DNA from: Bdellovibrionales bacterium
GTDB lineage: Bacteria; Bdellovibrionota; UBA1018
DNA: 64,000 nt
Assembly: GCA_947380295.1 (NCBI GenBank)
Contig: CANCQK010000001.1
Location: 274,144-338,143 of the forward strand
Direction of reading: 5' to 3'
Positions 1 to 8,905 of this stretch are shown here, piece after piece. A program made the position numbers and the translations under genes. The first letter of the stretch is position 1. Each line of letters starts with the position of its first letter. Under the pieces are notes generated by a model that was not told where the DNA came from, did no database searches, and worked only from the letters and a program-made list of their open reading frames with translations.

Positions 1-216
1 TCGCGGCCTTTAATTGCGCTATGTAGGCCTTTTCGGGTAGGCCTGCAACTGCCTGCCGTGAAAAAAGGGCAGCCAAAATGAGAAGAGTCGAATTTTTGAT
101 TTGAGTCTGATTCGTTGGGAACATGGCGTGCCCTCCACTTGACTGCTAAAGAGCAAGCCGCATGCCGCTCGGGTAAGATTCAATTTGACAAGATGACTCG
201 TCAAGCTGAAGACTAA

Positions 217-771
217 TTGGATATGACGAATGCTGAGATGGGTATGGGCTCAATGAGTGAAAGAATCGAGGGGCACGACCTGGTTTCGTACCAAGAGATC
301 AAAAAGCCAAGCTTTTGGGCTCGATTGGGCGCTCACTTGGTCGATAGTTTTGTGATTGAAACGACGGCAGTGGTTTTGATTCTGGTGATTCTGGGGGCGA
401 GTTTTTGGTTCCGATGGACACTGGGTCAGGAATTGAAATTTGATGCGGTTTGGATTCAAGTTTTGGTGGTTTTCTTTCGCGTGGTATTAGCTTTGGCTTA
501 TTTTGTCATTGGGACTGCAAATTACGGTACTACTGTCGGTAAGCGCCTCTTTCGTATCTATGTCGTTTCCTTTAGCACTGCTCAACCCATTTCGTTGGGT
601 CAGTCTTGGGGGCGGTGTTTGGGTTATATGGTTTCATATCTGCCATTTGGGGGAGGGTTTGTGATGGCTGCGTTTCATCCGGAAAAGCGCGCCATGCACG
701 ATTTAATTGCTGGAACGGTTTGTATTGTGAAAGAAAAAGATCCTGCAATGATTCATAAAGAAGTTACCTGA
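217..771 (+). CDS. RDD family membrane protein
   Basis: A 184-residue integral membrane protein of the RDD family, whose members are small membrane proteins of mostly unknown role (some linked to ion or osmotic exchange). The family core is visible: R-L-G-A-H-L-V-D near residue 36, hydrophobic segments near 45-66 and 80-100, then G-T-T-V-G-K-R (about 107) and a final hydrophobic stretch near 130-150 followed by K-R-A-M-H-D. It starts at TTG 217, but ATG 223 or ATG 253 are equally possible and no strong ribosome site decides. The 216 bases to its left hold no supportable gene. It is followed by the Ntn-hydrolase gene 45 bases later on the same strand. The family call is good; the function is unknown. 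Confidence 0.8.
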   Translation: MDMTNAEMGMGSMSERIEGHDLVSYQEIKKPSFWARLGAHLVDSFVIETTAVVLILVILGASFWFRWTLGQELKFDAVWIQVLVVFFRVVLALAYFVIGTANYGTTVGKRLFRIYVVSFSTAQPISLGQSWGRCLGYMVSYLPFGGGFVMAAFHPEKRAMHDLIAGTVCIVKEKDPAMIHKEVT

Positions 772-815
772 AATTCGTGGCATTTTTAGTTTAGCTCGCT
801 TAGTTTAACGCTCCT

Positions 816-2549
816 ATGTCGCCCAATTCGCATCAAGATTTGAGAAAATTTCGTGGAATTCATTTCATCCGGGTTCGGGGGAGCACGGCAGAGCGCGCCA
901 AGGCTCATGCGGTGCTCTTGAAAGAGGCGATTCCTCGCGGTCCAATGCCAATGTTGGCTAAAAAAAATGAGTGGATGATTCGAAGGGGGCCGGGGCCCTT
1001 GCAGAAGCCTTTAGCTCAGGCGCTTGCGGTTGGGTTTTATAAGAAAATTCTCGTTCCTTTGATTGAGCGCAGATTGGATTCTGAAATTCGAGAAGCGATC
1101 TTAGCGATTGCAAACGAGCTTGGGGTGTCCTATGCCGATGTGCGTGAGTGTGTCATTCAAGCTGACGCGATGATGCTATTGGCTCGCTCTTCCTTAATGA
1201 AGCATGTGCTCCCCGAGTGGATTCCGGGCGGGGTGCCTGGTTGCTCGAGTGCTGTTGCTTTCCCGAATTGGACAAAGAACGGGAAATTTTTAGCCTGCAG
1301 AAATTTTGATTACTTAATTGTTGGGCCTTGGGAGGCTCAACCTACTGTCGTTTTTAATGATCCCACAGGTCCTGGCGAAATTCCTTATGTTGCTCTGACG
1401 TCAGCTGGTGTTCAGACAGGGGGGCTGACCGCCATGAATCGAGAAGGGTTGACGCTTTTTACTCATGCTCACTTCGGTAAAAATGTGACGATCAGGGGGA
1501 ATCCAGTCGTTGTTGTAGGTGATGAGGTGGTTCGAAACTGTAAAACTCTGGGCCAAGCAATTGATTGGGTTAAACGCAGGCCGCCTTTTGCAAATTGGTC
1601 GTTTGTGATTTCGAGTGCCCAAGAGAATGACGCAGCGGTGGTTCAAATGACCCCCGATCGTGTCCGTGTTCATCGAGTTGAGGATGGATTATTGACTCAC
1701 ACCAATTACTTTCACTCGGATGAGTTGCGTAAAGATGAGGCGCTCTTGTCAGGGTCTTATTGCGAGGATCTAAAGGCTCGGTTTTGTCGCATGCGGCAAC
1801 TGATCGAGCCTCATCGAGGCCAGTTGGAACCGCACCACTTAGCGAAAGTTTTGGGCGATCATGTCGACTTTTACTCAGGAGAGGAGCGGGTTTTTGGAAA
1901 TACGTTGAGCGTGATGACTACGATTAAGTCGGCAATTTTTGAGCCTGAGAAACAAGTTTTTTGGATGAGTGATCGGAAAGAATCGCCCGTGGGATTAGGG
2001 GATTTTGTTCAAATTCAGACTGAAAATTTTTGGAATCAATCCGTTGAGGAGTTAGAAGCTTTGACTCCGGTTCTTCCAGGGTATCGTCCAAAATCCCCTG
2101 GTCTGGTCGAAGCCATTCGGCATTATCGGGGCGCCTATCAGAGCTTTCACCTAGATAATCACCTGGATGATTATCAGGAAAAAACTTGGGAGCATCTACA
2201 AAAGGCAGCCGAGGCATTTCCGCAGGATGCTCACCTTTGGATTCAGGCCGGAATAGTTGCCTTTAAATTGGGTAGATTTGAATTGAGTCGTAGAGATTTG
2301 GAAAAAACACTGGATTTGAAACTTTCTCATCATGTTCGTTTGGTTCGTGACCTTTACCTAGCTCGGACGCTCGATCTATTGGGTGAGCGATCAAAAGCCC
2401 TCGCAATTTATCAGGAAAATTACGCTCAAGCTCATCATGAACCTAAGCTCAAAAAGGCTTTTAAGAAAGGTCTCCGTCGGGCCTTTCGCGTGACTGACTC
2501 AACGCAGATGGTCATTGATCTTCAGTTTCCAGATACATTTGTTTACTAG
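816..2549 (+). CDS. C45-type Ntn hydrolase (acyl-CoA:6-APA acyltransferase-like) with C-terminal TPR
   Basis: A 577-residue protein with an N-terminal-nucleophile hydrolase domain of the peptidase C45/penicillin acyltransferase-like group, followed by a helical region. The expected nucleophile is Cys143 in P-G-C-S-S-A-V-A-F; in this family the precursor is cut autocatalytically just before such a cysteine. The next conserved block is R-N-F-D-Y (about 160), as in known members. From about residue 430 the sequence looks like tetratricopeptide repeats (W-I-Q-A-G-I-V-A-F-K-L-G-R-F-E and similar), suggesting a protein-binding platform. There is no clear signal peptide, so the site of action is probably cytoplasmic. 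Family members hydrolyse or transfer amide-linked acyl groups; the substrate here cannot be read from sequence. Confidence 0.8.
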   Translation: MSPNSHQDLRKFRGIHFIRVRGSTAERAKAHAVLLKEAIPRGPMPMLAKKNEWMIRRGPGPLQKPLAQALAVGFYKKILVPLIERRLDSEIREAILAIANELGVSYADVRECVIQADAMMLLARSSLMKHVLPEWIPGGVPGCSSAVAFPNWTKNGKFLACRNFDYLIVGPWEAQPTVVFNDPTGPGEIPYVALTSAGVQTGGLTAMNREGLTLFTHAHFGKNVTIRGNPVVVVGDEVVRNCKTLGQAIDWVKRRPPFANWSFVISSAQENDAAVVQMTPDRVRVHRVEDGLLTHTNYFHSDELRKDEALLSGSYCEDLKARFCRMRQLIEPHRGQLEPHHLAKVLGDHVDFYSGEERVFGNTLSVMTTIKSAIFEPEKQVFWMSDRKESPVGLGDFVQIQTENFWNQSVEELEALTPVLPGYRPKSPGLVEAIRHYRGAYQSFHLDNHLDDYQEKTWEHLQKAAEAFPQDAHLWIQAGIVAFKLGRFELSRRDLEKTLDLKLSHHVRLVRDLYLARTLDLLGERSKALAIYQENYAQAHHEPKLKKAFKKGLRRAFRVTDSTQMVIDLQFPDTFVY

Positions 2550-2622
2550 GGTTTATTTAGTGAATAATTTTAATTTAAAATAATCAGATGACATCTGAAG
2601 GGGGCGTGCTTATGCTTTTCAT

Positions 2623-3069
2623 ATGGGCGCATTCACACGATTTAAAAAAAATCCGGAAGGTTTGAGGCAACTCGTTGAGCTTTGGGAGTCGACTCCTTTA
2701 GTGCGGCGTCAGAAAATGATTGATATGGGCATGGAGGAGGATCCCGAGTATACGAAAAACGCCCTCTCGTTCGTGCTGACCTTCGATGATATTGTTAAAT
2801 TGCCTGATCTCGAGTTGGCCGAGGTTCTGGCTGGTACACCGCCCGCCTCCGTGGGGTATGCGATTCACGTAGCACCCCCCGAAATTAGAGATCGATTTCT
2901 CTCTAAAGTTTTGCTCCCTGTTGGGCACCAAATTAAGGAAATTCTGGCTCAATCGACCCCTAATCCTTCCATGATTGAGGCAGGACAAATCAAGCTGGTC
3001 ATGGTGGCTAGAAAGCTTGAGCGAACCAATGTGATTGGGACGAAGCGGATTCCGCTCGGTTTCAGGTAG
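2623..3069 (+). CDS. Stand-alone FliG C-terminal-domain-like protein
   Basis: A 148-residue protein resembling the C-terminal half of the flagellar switch protein FliG. It has the F-D-D-I-V-K-L-P-D segment near residue 52, a helix ending E-I-R-D-R-F-L-S-K-V-L (about 90), and E-A-G-Q-I-K-L-V-M-V-A-R-K-L-E near 120. These match the E-D-[IL]-V-x-L-D-D, S-x-[ED]-x-[KR]-E-x-[IV]-x-x-N and E-A-Q-x-K-I-V-x-x-x-R-x-L-E blocks of FliG. The N-terminal domains that bind FliF are missing, and no flagellar genes adjoin. It may bind FliM or the motor, or be a repurposed scaffold. The ATG at 2623 has only a distant purine-rich stretch (about 2598-2604) as a candidate ribosome site. Confidence 0.6.
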   Translation: MGAFTRFKKNPEGLRQLVELWESTPLVRRQKMIDMGMEEDPEYTKNALSFVLTFDDIVKLPDLELAEVLAGTPPASVGYAIHVAPPEIRDRFLSKVLLPVGHQIKEILAQSTPNPSMIEAGQIKLVMVARKLERTNVIGTKRIPLGFR

Positions 3070-3103
3070 TCCGATTATAAGTAGGTTTGGTGCTGAGGGC
3101 GGC

Positions 3104-3346
3104 TTACTTACGAGCAGCTGCTTCAGCTTGGTTTTCCAGCTCTAAGTCCATGTCCCAGAGTTCTCGAGCAAACTCACGGACCTCGGCTAGGGCATCCCAA
3201 GTTTTGGGTTGGAAACCCCCAGGACCTTCAAAGGTCTGATATTCCCATTTCATGGCATCGGTTTGCAGACGGGTTAATGCAGCAGAGATGCCTTCAGATT
3301 GAGCGATTTGGAGGTAGAATTCTCGATTGAACTTGAACTGTGACAT
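3104..3346 (-). CDS. Small hypothetical protein
   Basis: An 80-residue protein starting M-S-Q-F-K-F-N at 3346, preferred over an upstream in-frame start at 3382. It is largely helical and acidic, with W-E-Y-Q-T-F-E-G-P-G-G-F in the middle and an E/A-rich C-terminal helix ending in A-A-A-R-K. No known domain is recognised. It is convergent with the FliG-like gene, whose stop lies 34 bases away, and is separated from the tRNA gene upstream. Good codon structure and a plausible start support a real gene, but no function can be assigned. Confidence 0.6.
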   Translation of the reverse strand: MSQFKFNREFYLQIAQSEGISAALTRLQTDAMKWEYQTFEGPGGFQPKTWDALAEVREFARELWDMDLELENQAEAAARK

Positions 3347-3476
3347 GCGCTCTACACTACCGAGAATTGGGCGAATCCTCAACAGTTAGGTCGATCCCAA
3401 GTAAAAAAAGCTTTACCCCTGAATTGATCGGTTGACTTACGGCGCTAAGTTGGTTTAAGTTCACGGCTCAATTGAT

Positions 3477-3554
<78 letters not shown>

Positions 3555-3591
3555 ATTAAAACTCCATTCTTATCTACCAATTCAAAATCAA

Positions 3592-4185
3592 TTAGGCGTA
3601 ATTCTCAGGAAACATAGTTCTCTCGACAATTTCCACTAGCGTATGCACGATCTTAATATGAATTTCCTGAATTCGATCGCTGTTTGCGCCGGGAGCGATG
3701 ACAGAGTAGTCGCTGATTTCGCGCAGGGCTCCACCTGTTTTACCAAGTAGCGCAATGGTTTTGATTGGGATCGTTTTAGCAGTTTCGACTGCTCGAATCT
3801 GGTTCTTTGAATTGCCGCTTGTGGAGATGACCAGAAGGAGATCGTTTGGTCGTGCTAATCCTTTGAGTTGACGGGCGAAGATGTGCTCAAAACCATAGTC
3901 GTTGCTGACGCAGGTGACGTGACTGGGGTCCCCCAGTGCGAGTGCTCCCAGGGGTGCGCGGTCTTTGCGATAACGACCGGTGAGTTCTTCGGCGAAGTGC
4001 ATTGCGTCGCAGTGTGAGCCTCCATTGCCACAACTAAATACGGTCCCGCCTCTTCGGTAGGTGGTGACAATTTCTTCTGAGATTTTTTCAAGCTGTTGGT
4101 AAGTGACGGGAGAATCCATGAAGGATTGCAGAGCTTGCTGGGCTTCATTGAATGTATTTTGCCAAATGGACTTGTAGTTTGTCAT
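3592..4185 (-). CDS. gmhA: Sedoheptulose-7-phosphate isomerase
   Basis: GmhA, 197 residues, converts sedoheptulose 7-phosphate to D-glycero-D-manno-heptose 7-phosphate, the first step of ADP-heptose synthesis for the LPS inner core. It is a single SIS domain. The phosphate-binding G-N-G-G-S-H-C-D (about residues 53-60), the catalytic H-F-A-E-E-L-T-G-R-Y (63-72), S-T-S-G-N-S (121-126) and D-R-I-Q-E-I-H-I-K (170-178) closely match E. coli GmhA, including the metal-binding histidines and glutamates. Length is typical. It is divergent from hldA, which performs the next step, and the 123-base gap probably holds both promoters. Confidence 0.96.
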   Translation of the reverse strand: MTNYKSIWQNTFNEAQQALQSFMDSPVTYQQLEKISEEIVTTYRRGGTVFSCGNGGSHCDAMHFAEELTGRYRKDRAPLGALALGDPSHVTCVSNDYGFEHIFARQLKGLARPNDLLLVISTSGNSKNQIRAVETAKTIPIKTIALLGKTGGALREISDYSVIAPGANSDRIQEIHIKIVHTLVEIVERTMFPENYA

Positions 4186-4308
4186 AGGGCTTGGAGATTA
4201 CCCGGTTCCCCGAGTTCTGTATAGTCCTTCCTCATTGACTTGTTCTTGTCTAATTTTTTTAAGCCGTATATGAAATACTCATTAATCCTATTGATATGAT
4301 GAAAGACG

Positions 4309-5337
4309 GTGGAAACGATGAGTCTCCTCAAGCGAGTCCAGGAAAAATTCAATGCTAACCTCTCCAAAACCAGGATCATGGTGATCGGTGATTATATGCT
4401 CGATCGCTATATTATTGGCGATGTGCGGCGTATTAGTCCTGAGGCGCCGATTCCAGTTGTGGCGGTGAGTGAAGAACTTTTTCGCTTGGGCGGAGCGGGT
4501 AACGTAGTTTCGAATCTCGCGTCACTGGGAGCTTCGGCGGACTGCTTTCCATTTCTGGGTTTTGATGAAGGTTCAGATCAGCTTTTAAAGCTTTTTGATC
4601 GCCAAAATATTCGAGTCACGCCGTTCCGAAATACTGAGGTGAGGACTACCATTAAGGCAAGATTGGTTGCTAGAAAGCAGCAGATTGCTCGCATCGATTG
4701 GGATCCTCCAGCAAAGTACCGTTTCCCTAAGGAACTCCACGAACAGTTAATGCCTCAACTTGAGCGTCAGATGGAAAGGTCAAAATCCTTAGTTCTTTCT
4801 GATTATGGCAAGGGGATGCTCACTCCAGAATCTCTGAATGAAATTTTTTCGTTGGCTAAAAAACACAATGTGGATTGTTTCGTGGATCCTAAGTGTTCGG
4901 ACTATCGAGTTTACAAAGGGTGCGCAAGCATCACGCCGAATACGAATGAGGCTTACGAGGCAACCGGGATTCAAGTTGTTTGTGATGAAACTGCGGAAAA
5001 AGCCGTTCGTCGGATTTACGAGTTAACTGAGGCTCGATCTGTTTTTGTTACTCGCGCTGAAAAAGGAATTACCGTTTTAAATTCTCAATCAGGTCAGGTG
5101 AAGCACTTTCCCGCGCTGGCGCGGGAGGTGGCTGATGTTTCTGGCGCCGGGGATACGGTGATCTCGATGTTAGCCTTGGCTCATGCGTTGCAATTTGATC
5201 CATTTGATTCGGCGGTTTTGGCAAATATTGGAGCATCGGTGGTGGTTTCCCATTTCGGGACTGTGCCATGCACTCAGGCTGAGTTCTTGGCTTCAGCGCA
5301 CTCGTTTTTGCAAAGCCACGGTGAGGGCAGCGCCTGA
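4309..5337 (+). CDS. hldA: D-glycero-beta-D-manno-heptose-7-phosphate kinase
   Basis: A 342-residue PfkB-family sugar kinase matching domain I of HldE/RfaE. It phosphorylates heptose 7-phosphate at C1 in ADP-heptose synthesis. Visible marks are G-D-Y-M-L-D-R-Y (about 27-34), R-I-S-P-E-A-P-I-P-V (about 40-49), G-G-A-G-N-V-V and the C-terminal D-V-S-G-A-G-D-T-V with the catalytic aspartate. The nucleotidyltransferase half of E. coli HldE is absent, so a separate HldC is expected elsewhere. The start is GTG 4309, with ATG 4318 as an alternative. Its last 45 bases overlap the convergent YihY-type gene. Confidence 0.93.
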   Translation: METMSLLKRVQEKFNANLSKTRIMVIGDYMLDRYIIGDVRRISPEAPIPVVAVSEELFRLGGAGNVVSNLASLGASADCFPFLGFDEGSDQLLKLFDRQNIRVTPFRNTEVRTTIKARLVARKQQIARIDWDPPAKYRFPKELHEQLMPQLERQMERSKSLVLSDYGKGMLTPESLNEIFSLAKKHNVDCFVDPKCSDYRVYKGCASITPNTNEAYEATGIQVVCDETAEKAVRRIYELTEARSVFVTRAEKGITVLNSQSGQVKHFPALAREVADVSGAGDTVISMLALAHALQFDPFDSAVLANIGASVVVSHFGTVPCTQAEFLASAHSFLQSHGEGSA

Positions 5338-6108
5338 TAGCGTGATTACCCAGAGAATATAAATCCAAAGTAAGATAATCGGAACAGCCGCTAGGCTGCC
5401 GTAGATTTTATGGTAAGCCACGACGTTGCCGGCGTAGTAGGTGTATGCAGAGCGGGCTAGATTCCAGAACCCAGCCGTAATTGTAGCTGACGCGAGCGAG
5501 CAGGGCCATAGAACGCGGGTTTGCGGAACCCACTGATAAATGCAAAAGAAGAAGGTGGCCTCAATTAAAAAACTCCCAGTTCCGGTTGGAAAGAGTTTCC
5601 AAAACGGAAAATTAAGTGATGTGGACATCCCGACGCCAATCGAAAGGGCAATAGGCCCGAGTGAAATAAAAAGCCAGTAAGCAGAAAATCGCTGAAAAAA
5701 TCTGCGAGTGACCTGAATCTCCCAGGCTTGGTTGATCGCCTTTTCTGCGCTGAAGAGCATACTCATGCTTGTGAAAATCAACCCAACCAACCCACTGATT
5801 CCCACAACGCCGGAGTGGGTATTGTGGATAAAGTTTTGGAGTGTTTGGATGACCTCCGCACTGGTTCCCGCCGCAAGGTAGGAGAGAACTAAGGGTTCAA
5901 TTCCTTCATAGAGTTTCTCCATTCCTCCAAAGGTTTGGAAAATCGCAAAGCTGACCGCCAGCACGGGGATGATGGAAAGGATCGTCGTGTAGGCAAGACT
6001 TGAAGCGACCATTAAAAGTTGGGCCCGTTGAATTCGCCGATAGGCATCTTCCAGAACTCGGGGGGATGCTTTTAATACTTTCGTGAATGACTGAATGATT
6101 TTGGACAT
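5293..6108 (-). CDS. YihY/BrkB-family inner membrane protein
   Basis: A 271-residue polytopic membrane protein of the YihY/BrkB (formerly 'RNase BN') family. The conserved block S-S-L-A-Y-T-T-I-L-S-I-I-P (about 36-48) and about six hydrophobic segments are clear, with the W-x-[IV] region (A-W-E-I) before residue 130 and L-P-F-like helices later. The family's physiological role is not settled. It lies just downstream of the type II NADH dehydrogenase gene on the same strand (7-base gap), so the two are probably co-transcribed. Its 3' end overlaps hldA by 45 bases. Confidence 0.9.
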   Translation of the reverse strand: MSKIIQSFTKVLKASPRVLEDAYRRIQRAQLLMVASSLAYTTILSIIPVLAVSFAIFQTFGGMEKLYEGIEPLVLSYLAAGTSAEVIQTLQNFIHNTHSGVVGISGLVGLIFTSMSMLFSAEKAINQAWEIQVTRRFFQRFSAYWLFISLGPIALSIGVGMSTSLNFPFWKLFPTGTGSFLIEATFFFCIYQWVPQTRVLWPCSLASATITAGFWNLARSAYTYYAGNVVAYHKIYGSLAAVPIILLWIYILWVITLSGAALTVALQKRVR

Positions 6109-6115
6109 AAAATAG

Positions 6116-7375
6116 TCAATCGGTGTTTTTGGAGTTCTCCACTTCAGGGATTAGTCGTGCTCCTCGTTGGAAGGTGAAATAGGCCCAAGCCCATTCGATG
6201 AGAACGAGAAGTCGATTTTTAAATCCAATGAGATAATAAATATGAACGACTAGCCAGGTGAGCCAGGCAAAAGCTCCAGCGATTCGAAAGCTGCCAAGGT
6301 CTGCAATTGCAAAGGATCGGCCTACGGTAGCTAGATTTCCTTTGTTGCGGTACCTGAAGGGTCGGGGCTTGAGTTTACCGCGGAGTCGTCTAAGAATCAC
6401 TTTGGCAACATAAGTGCCTTGCTGCATAGCGACTGGGGCGACGCCAGGGAGCGGTTTTTCGTCTTGATGGACGCAGGCAGTGTCTCCGATTACAAAAATT
6501 TCGGGATGCCCGGGCAGCGTCAGGTCTGGATTGACTCGAACACGACCTAGCTGGTCCAGTTGGGCCCCTAACCACTTTCCTGCGGGGGAGGCGACCACGC
6601 CTGCGGTCCAAATTACGGTGTTCGCATCAATGCGCGTGTCGTCCCAGCGAACTCCTTCGGCGTTAATGTCCTGCACTCGGGTACGAGTTTGGATTTCGAC
6701 GCCCATGGATTGAAGCCTCTGCGTAGCGCGAAGGGCGAGGCTTTCCGGGAAGGTTGCAAGGATTCGGTCTCCGGCCTCGATGAGTACGATACGGATCATT
6801 TTGGGGTCAATGTGGTGAAAGTCAGATTTGAGTGCTTGGTGAGCGAGTTCTGCGATGGATCCAGCCATTTCGACGCCGGTTGGGCCACCTCCGACGAGGA
6901 CAAACGTGAGAAGGAATTTTTTTCGTGCAGGGTTCGTCTCGACCTCAGCTTTTTCGAATGAAAGCAGAATCTTACGACGGATCGCCGTTGCATCAACTAG
7001 AGTTTTGAGGCCCCGAGTGTAGGGCTCCCAATGGTCATGGCCAAAAAAGTGATAGGTCGAGCCGGTGGCTAAAACGAGTTGAGTGTACTGGATGGCGCGA
7101 TCTTGGGTAAGAACTAGGTGGTTTTTGGTGTCTACGCCTGTGACCTCAGTCATCATGATCTCGACATTTTTTTGCCCGCTGAGAATGGCGCGAATCGGGG
7201 TTGCAATGTTTGCGGGAGAAAGACCGGCAGTCGCCACCTGATAAAGTAGGGGCTGAAAGAGGTGGTGATTGCTGCGGTCAATGAGCGTGATTTTAAGGGG
7301 TGCGTGCTGTAGTTGTCTTGCAACCGTCAACCCAGCAAATCCGCCTCCAACGATGACTAAATGTGGTCCGGTCAT
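6116..7375 (-). CDS. ndh: Type II NADH dehydrogenase (NADH:quinone oxidoreductase)
   Basis: A monotopic flavoprotein of about 419 residues that passes electrons from NADH to quinone without pumping protons. The FAD-binding G-G-G-F-A-G lies at the N terminus. The NAD-binding G-G-G-P-T-G-V-E-M-A-G is in the middle, followed by the third conserved flavin block V-I-G-D-T-A. The C terminus contains a hydrophobic, amphipathic stretch (W-L-T-W-L-V-V-H-I-Y-Y-L-I-G-F) typical of membrane anchoring in NDH-2. ATG 7375 is preferred because it places M-T-G-P-H-L directly before the first beta strand; GTG 7390 is an alternative. The gene is divergent from thyA. Confidence 0.92.
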   Translation of the reverse strand: MTGPHLVIVGGGFAGLTVARQLQHAPLKITLIDRSNHHLFQPLLYQVATAGLSPANIATPIRAILSGQKNVEIMMTEVTGVDTKNHLVLTQDRAIQYTQLVLATGSTYHFFGHDHWEPYTRGLKTLVDATAIRRKILLSFEKAEVETNPARKKFLLTFVLVGGGPTGVEMAGSIAELAHQALKSDFHHIDPKMIRIVLIEAGDRILATFPESLALRATQRLQSMGVEIQTRTRVQDINAEGVRWDDTRIDANTVIWTAGVVASPAGKWLGAQLDQLGRVRVNPDLTLPGHPEIFVIGDTACVHQDEKPLPGVAPVAMQQGTYVAKVILRRLRGKLKPRPFRYRNKGNLATVGRSFAIADLGSFRIAGAFAWLTWLVVHIYYLIGFKNRLLVLIEWAWAYFTFQRGARLIPEVENSKNTD

Positions 7376-7481
7376 AGATTTAGTATACACGTTGTTGTTC
7401 GGTCTGTTGCGTAATTTGTGTTAAAGATGAAGCGTGTTTTTTGGACTGGGCGCATTGAATTAGCCCAAGGAGTTGGAAAAA

Positions 7482-8315
7482 ATGAAGCAATATCATGACT
7501 TACTTGAAGATGTTTTAAAAAACGGTACCGAAAAGACGGATCGCACCGGAACAGGCACACTCTCGGTATTTGGTCGGCAGGTGCGCTATGATTTGGCGCA
7601 GGGATTCCCTTTGCTGACCACTAAAAAACTTCATATCCGCTCCATCCTTCACGAACTTCTGTGGTTTTTGAAGGGCGAGACCAACATTAAGTACCTGAAA
7701 GAAAATGGGGTCAAGATTTGGGATGAGTGGGCTACGCCGGAGGGTGAGCTAGGTCCAGTTTATGGCTACCAGTGGCGCCATTGGCCGGATGGAAAAGGTG
7801 CTCATATCGATCAGATTGCGGAGCTGATGCAGGGTCTTAAAACTCGGCCTGATAGTCGCCGGCACCTCTTTCATGGGTGGAACGTAGCGTATCTCCCCGA
7901 CGAAACTAAAAAGCCTTGGGAAAATGCCGCTGCAGGAAAAATGGCTCTGCCCCCGTGTCATTTACTTTATCAGTTTTATGTAGCGAACAATAAACTGTCG
8001 TGCCTGCTTTATATTCGCTCCAATGATTTATTTTTAGGAAATCCATACAACACGGCTAGCGTTGCTTTTTTGACTCATATGGTGGCGCAGCAGTGTGGGT
8101 TTGACTTGGGAGAAGTGATCCTCTCCGTGGGTGACTTACACCTCTATAAAAACCACATTGAACAGGCCAAGTTGCAATTGACTCGGGATCCCCGGCCGCT
8201 CCCAAAGCTTGTGATCAAGCGTAAACCTGATTCTATTTTTGATTACAAATTCGAGGATTTTGAAATCGTTGGATATGATCCTCATTCACATATTGCTGCG
8301 CCGATTGCGGTGTGA
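7482..8315 (+). CDS. thyA: Thymidylate synthase
   Basis: ThyA, 277 residues, methylates dUMP to dTMP using methylene-tetrahydrofolate. The N-terminal [10 protein letters not shown]-like dimer segments, D-S-R-R-H, the active-site P-P-C-H and the C-terminal I-A-A-P-I-A-V are all present. The start is ATG 7482 because AAGGAG (7467-7472) sits nine bases upstream; a TTG at 7473 is less likely. A short insertion near [10 protein letters not shown] makes it slightly longer than the 264-residue E. coli enzyme. folA follows 57 bases later, the usual pairing, since ThyA generates the dihydrofolate that FolA recycles. Confidence 0.97.
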   Translation: MKQYHDLLEDVLKNGTEKTDRTGTGTLSVFGRQVRYDLAQGFPLLTTKKLHIRSILHELLWFLKGETNIKYLKENGVKIWDEWATPEGELGPVYGYQWRHWPDGKGAHIDQIAELMQGLKTRPDSRRHLFHGWNVAYLPDETKKPWENAAAGKMALPPCHLLYQFYVANNKLSCLLYIRSNDLFLGNPYNTASVAFLTHMVAQQCGFDLGEVILSVGDLHLYKNHIEQAKLQLTRDPRPLPKLVIKRKPDSIFDYKFEDFEIVGYDPHSHIAAPIAV

Positions 8316-8372
8316 ACTAGATTGATGAAGTGCAATAGTTCGGGTTCCGAAGGCCAGAGGAGGTACTAAAGT

Positions 8373-8861
8373 ATGATCTCGGGAATTGTGGCAATGTCGA
8401 CAAATTGGGTGATTGGACGCGAAGGTGGTCTTCCATGGCGATTATCTGAGGATTTGAAACGTTTCAAGTCACTGACCATGGGGCATCCCATCATCATGGG
8501 GCGTAAGACATTTGAGTCGATTGGGAAGGTTTTGCCGGGGAGGCAGAACATAGTGATCTCGCGTCAAAAGGGGCTTCAAATTGAGGGAGTCACAGTTGTT
8601 CCATCTCTAGAGCAGGCTCTCGAAGTTGGTAGAGCGCAAGAGCAAGAGGTTTTTATTGTGGGCGGTGGTGAAATCTATCGTCTCGCATTGCCTTTGATTC
8701 AAAAGCTCTATTTAACGCTGGTGAATGCAACTGTTGAGGGAGATGCTTTTTTTCCGGTGTTCGATTGGAATGAGTGGGTCGAGTTGAATCGCGAAGAGCG
8801 ACTGGATCCCTTAGCGTATAGTTTTATTACGCTAGAGCGAAAGGCTCACGGTTCAGAGTGA
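8373..8861 (+). CDS. folA: Dihydrofolate reductase
   Basis: FolA, 162 residues, reduces dihydrofolate to tetrahydrofolate with NADPH. The N-terminal I-S-G-I-V-A-M-S, the G-G-L-P-W loop with the adjacent catalytic acidic residue region (L-S-E-D-L-K-R-F), M-G-R-K-T-F-E-S-I-G and the late I-V-G-G-G-E-I-Y block are canonical. A good ribosome site (AGAGGAGG) precedes the ATG at 8373. It probably shares a transcript with thyA. The folate/thymidylate pair is followed by a hairpin separating it from a convergent regulator gene. Confidence 0.97.
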   Translation: MISGIVAMSTNWVIGREGGLPWRLSEDLKRFKSLTMGHPIIMGRKTFESIGKVLPGRQNIVISRQKGLQIEGVTVVPSLEQALEVGRAQEQEVFIVGGGEIYRLALPLIQKLYLTLVNATVEGDAFFPVFDWNEWVELNREERLDPLAYSFITLERKAHGSE

Positions 8862-8865
8862 GCGA

Positions 8866-8901
8866 CATCTCCACTCGACCCCTGAGGACCGAGCGGAGAT
8901 G
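8866..8901. terminator. Hairpin between convergent folA and HTH gene
   Basis: CATCTCC (8866-8872) pairs with GGAGATG (8895-8901) and CTCG (8874-8877) with CGAG (8890-8893), with one A/C mismatch between the two blocks and a 12-base loop. It fills almost the whole gap between two convergent stop codons, the usual place for a bidirectional terminator. There is no strong T-tract on either side, so termination efficiency is uncertain. Confidence 0.5.
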
Positions 8902-8905
8902 AGAT

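Noticed and set aside
1..216. Possible 3' end of a gene at the left edge
   Set aside because: A short open frame from about 100 to 216 ends in Q-A-E-D-stop, but it has no recognisable sequence and stop codons break all frames near 80-100.
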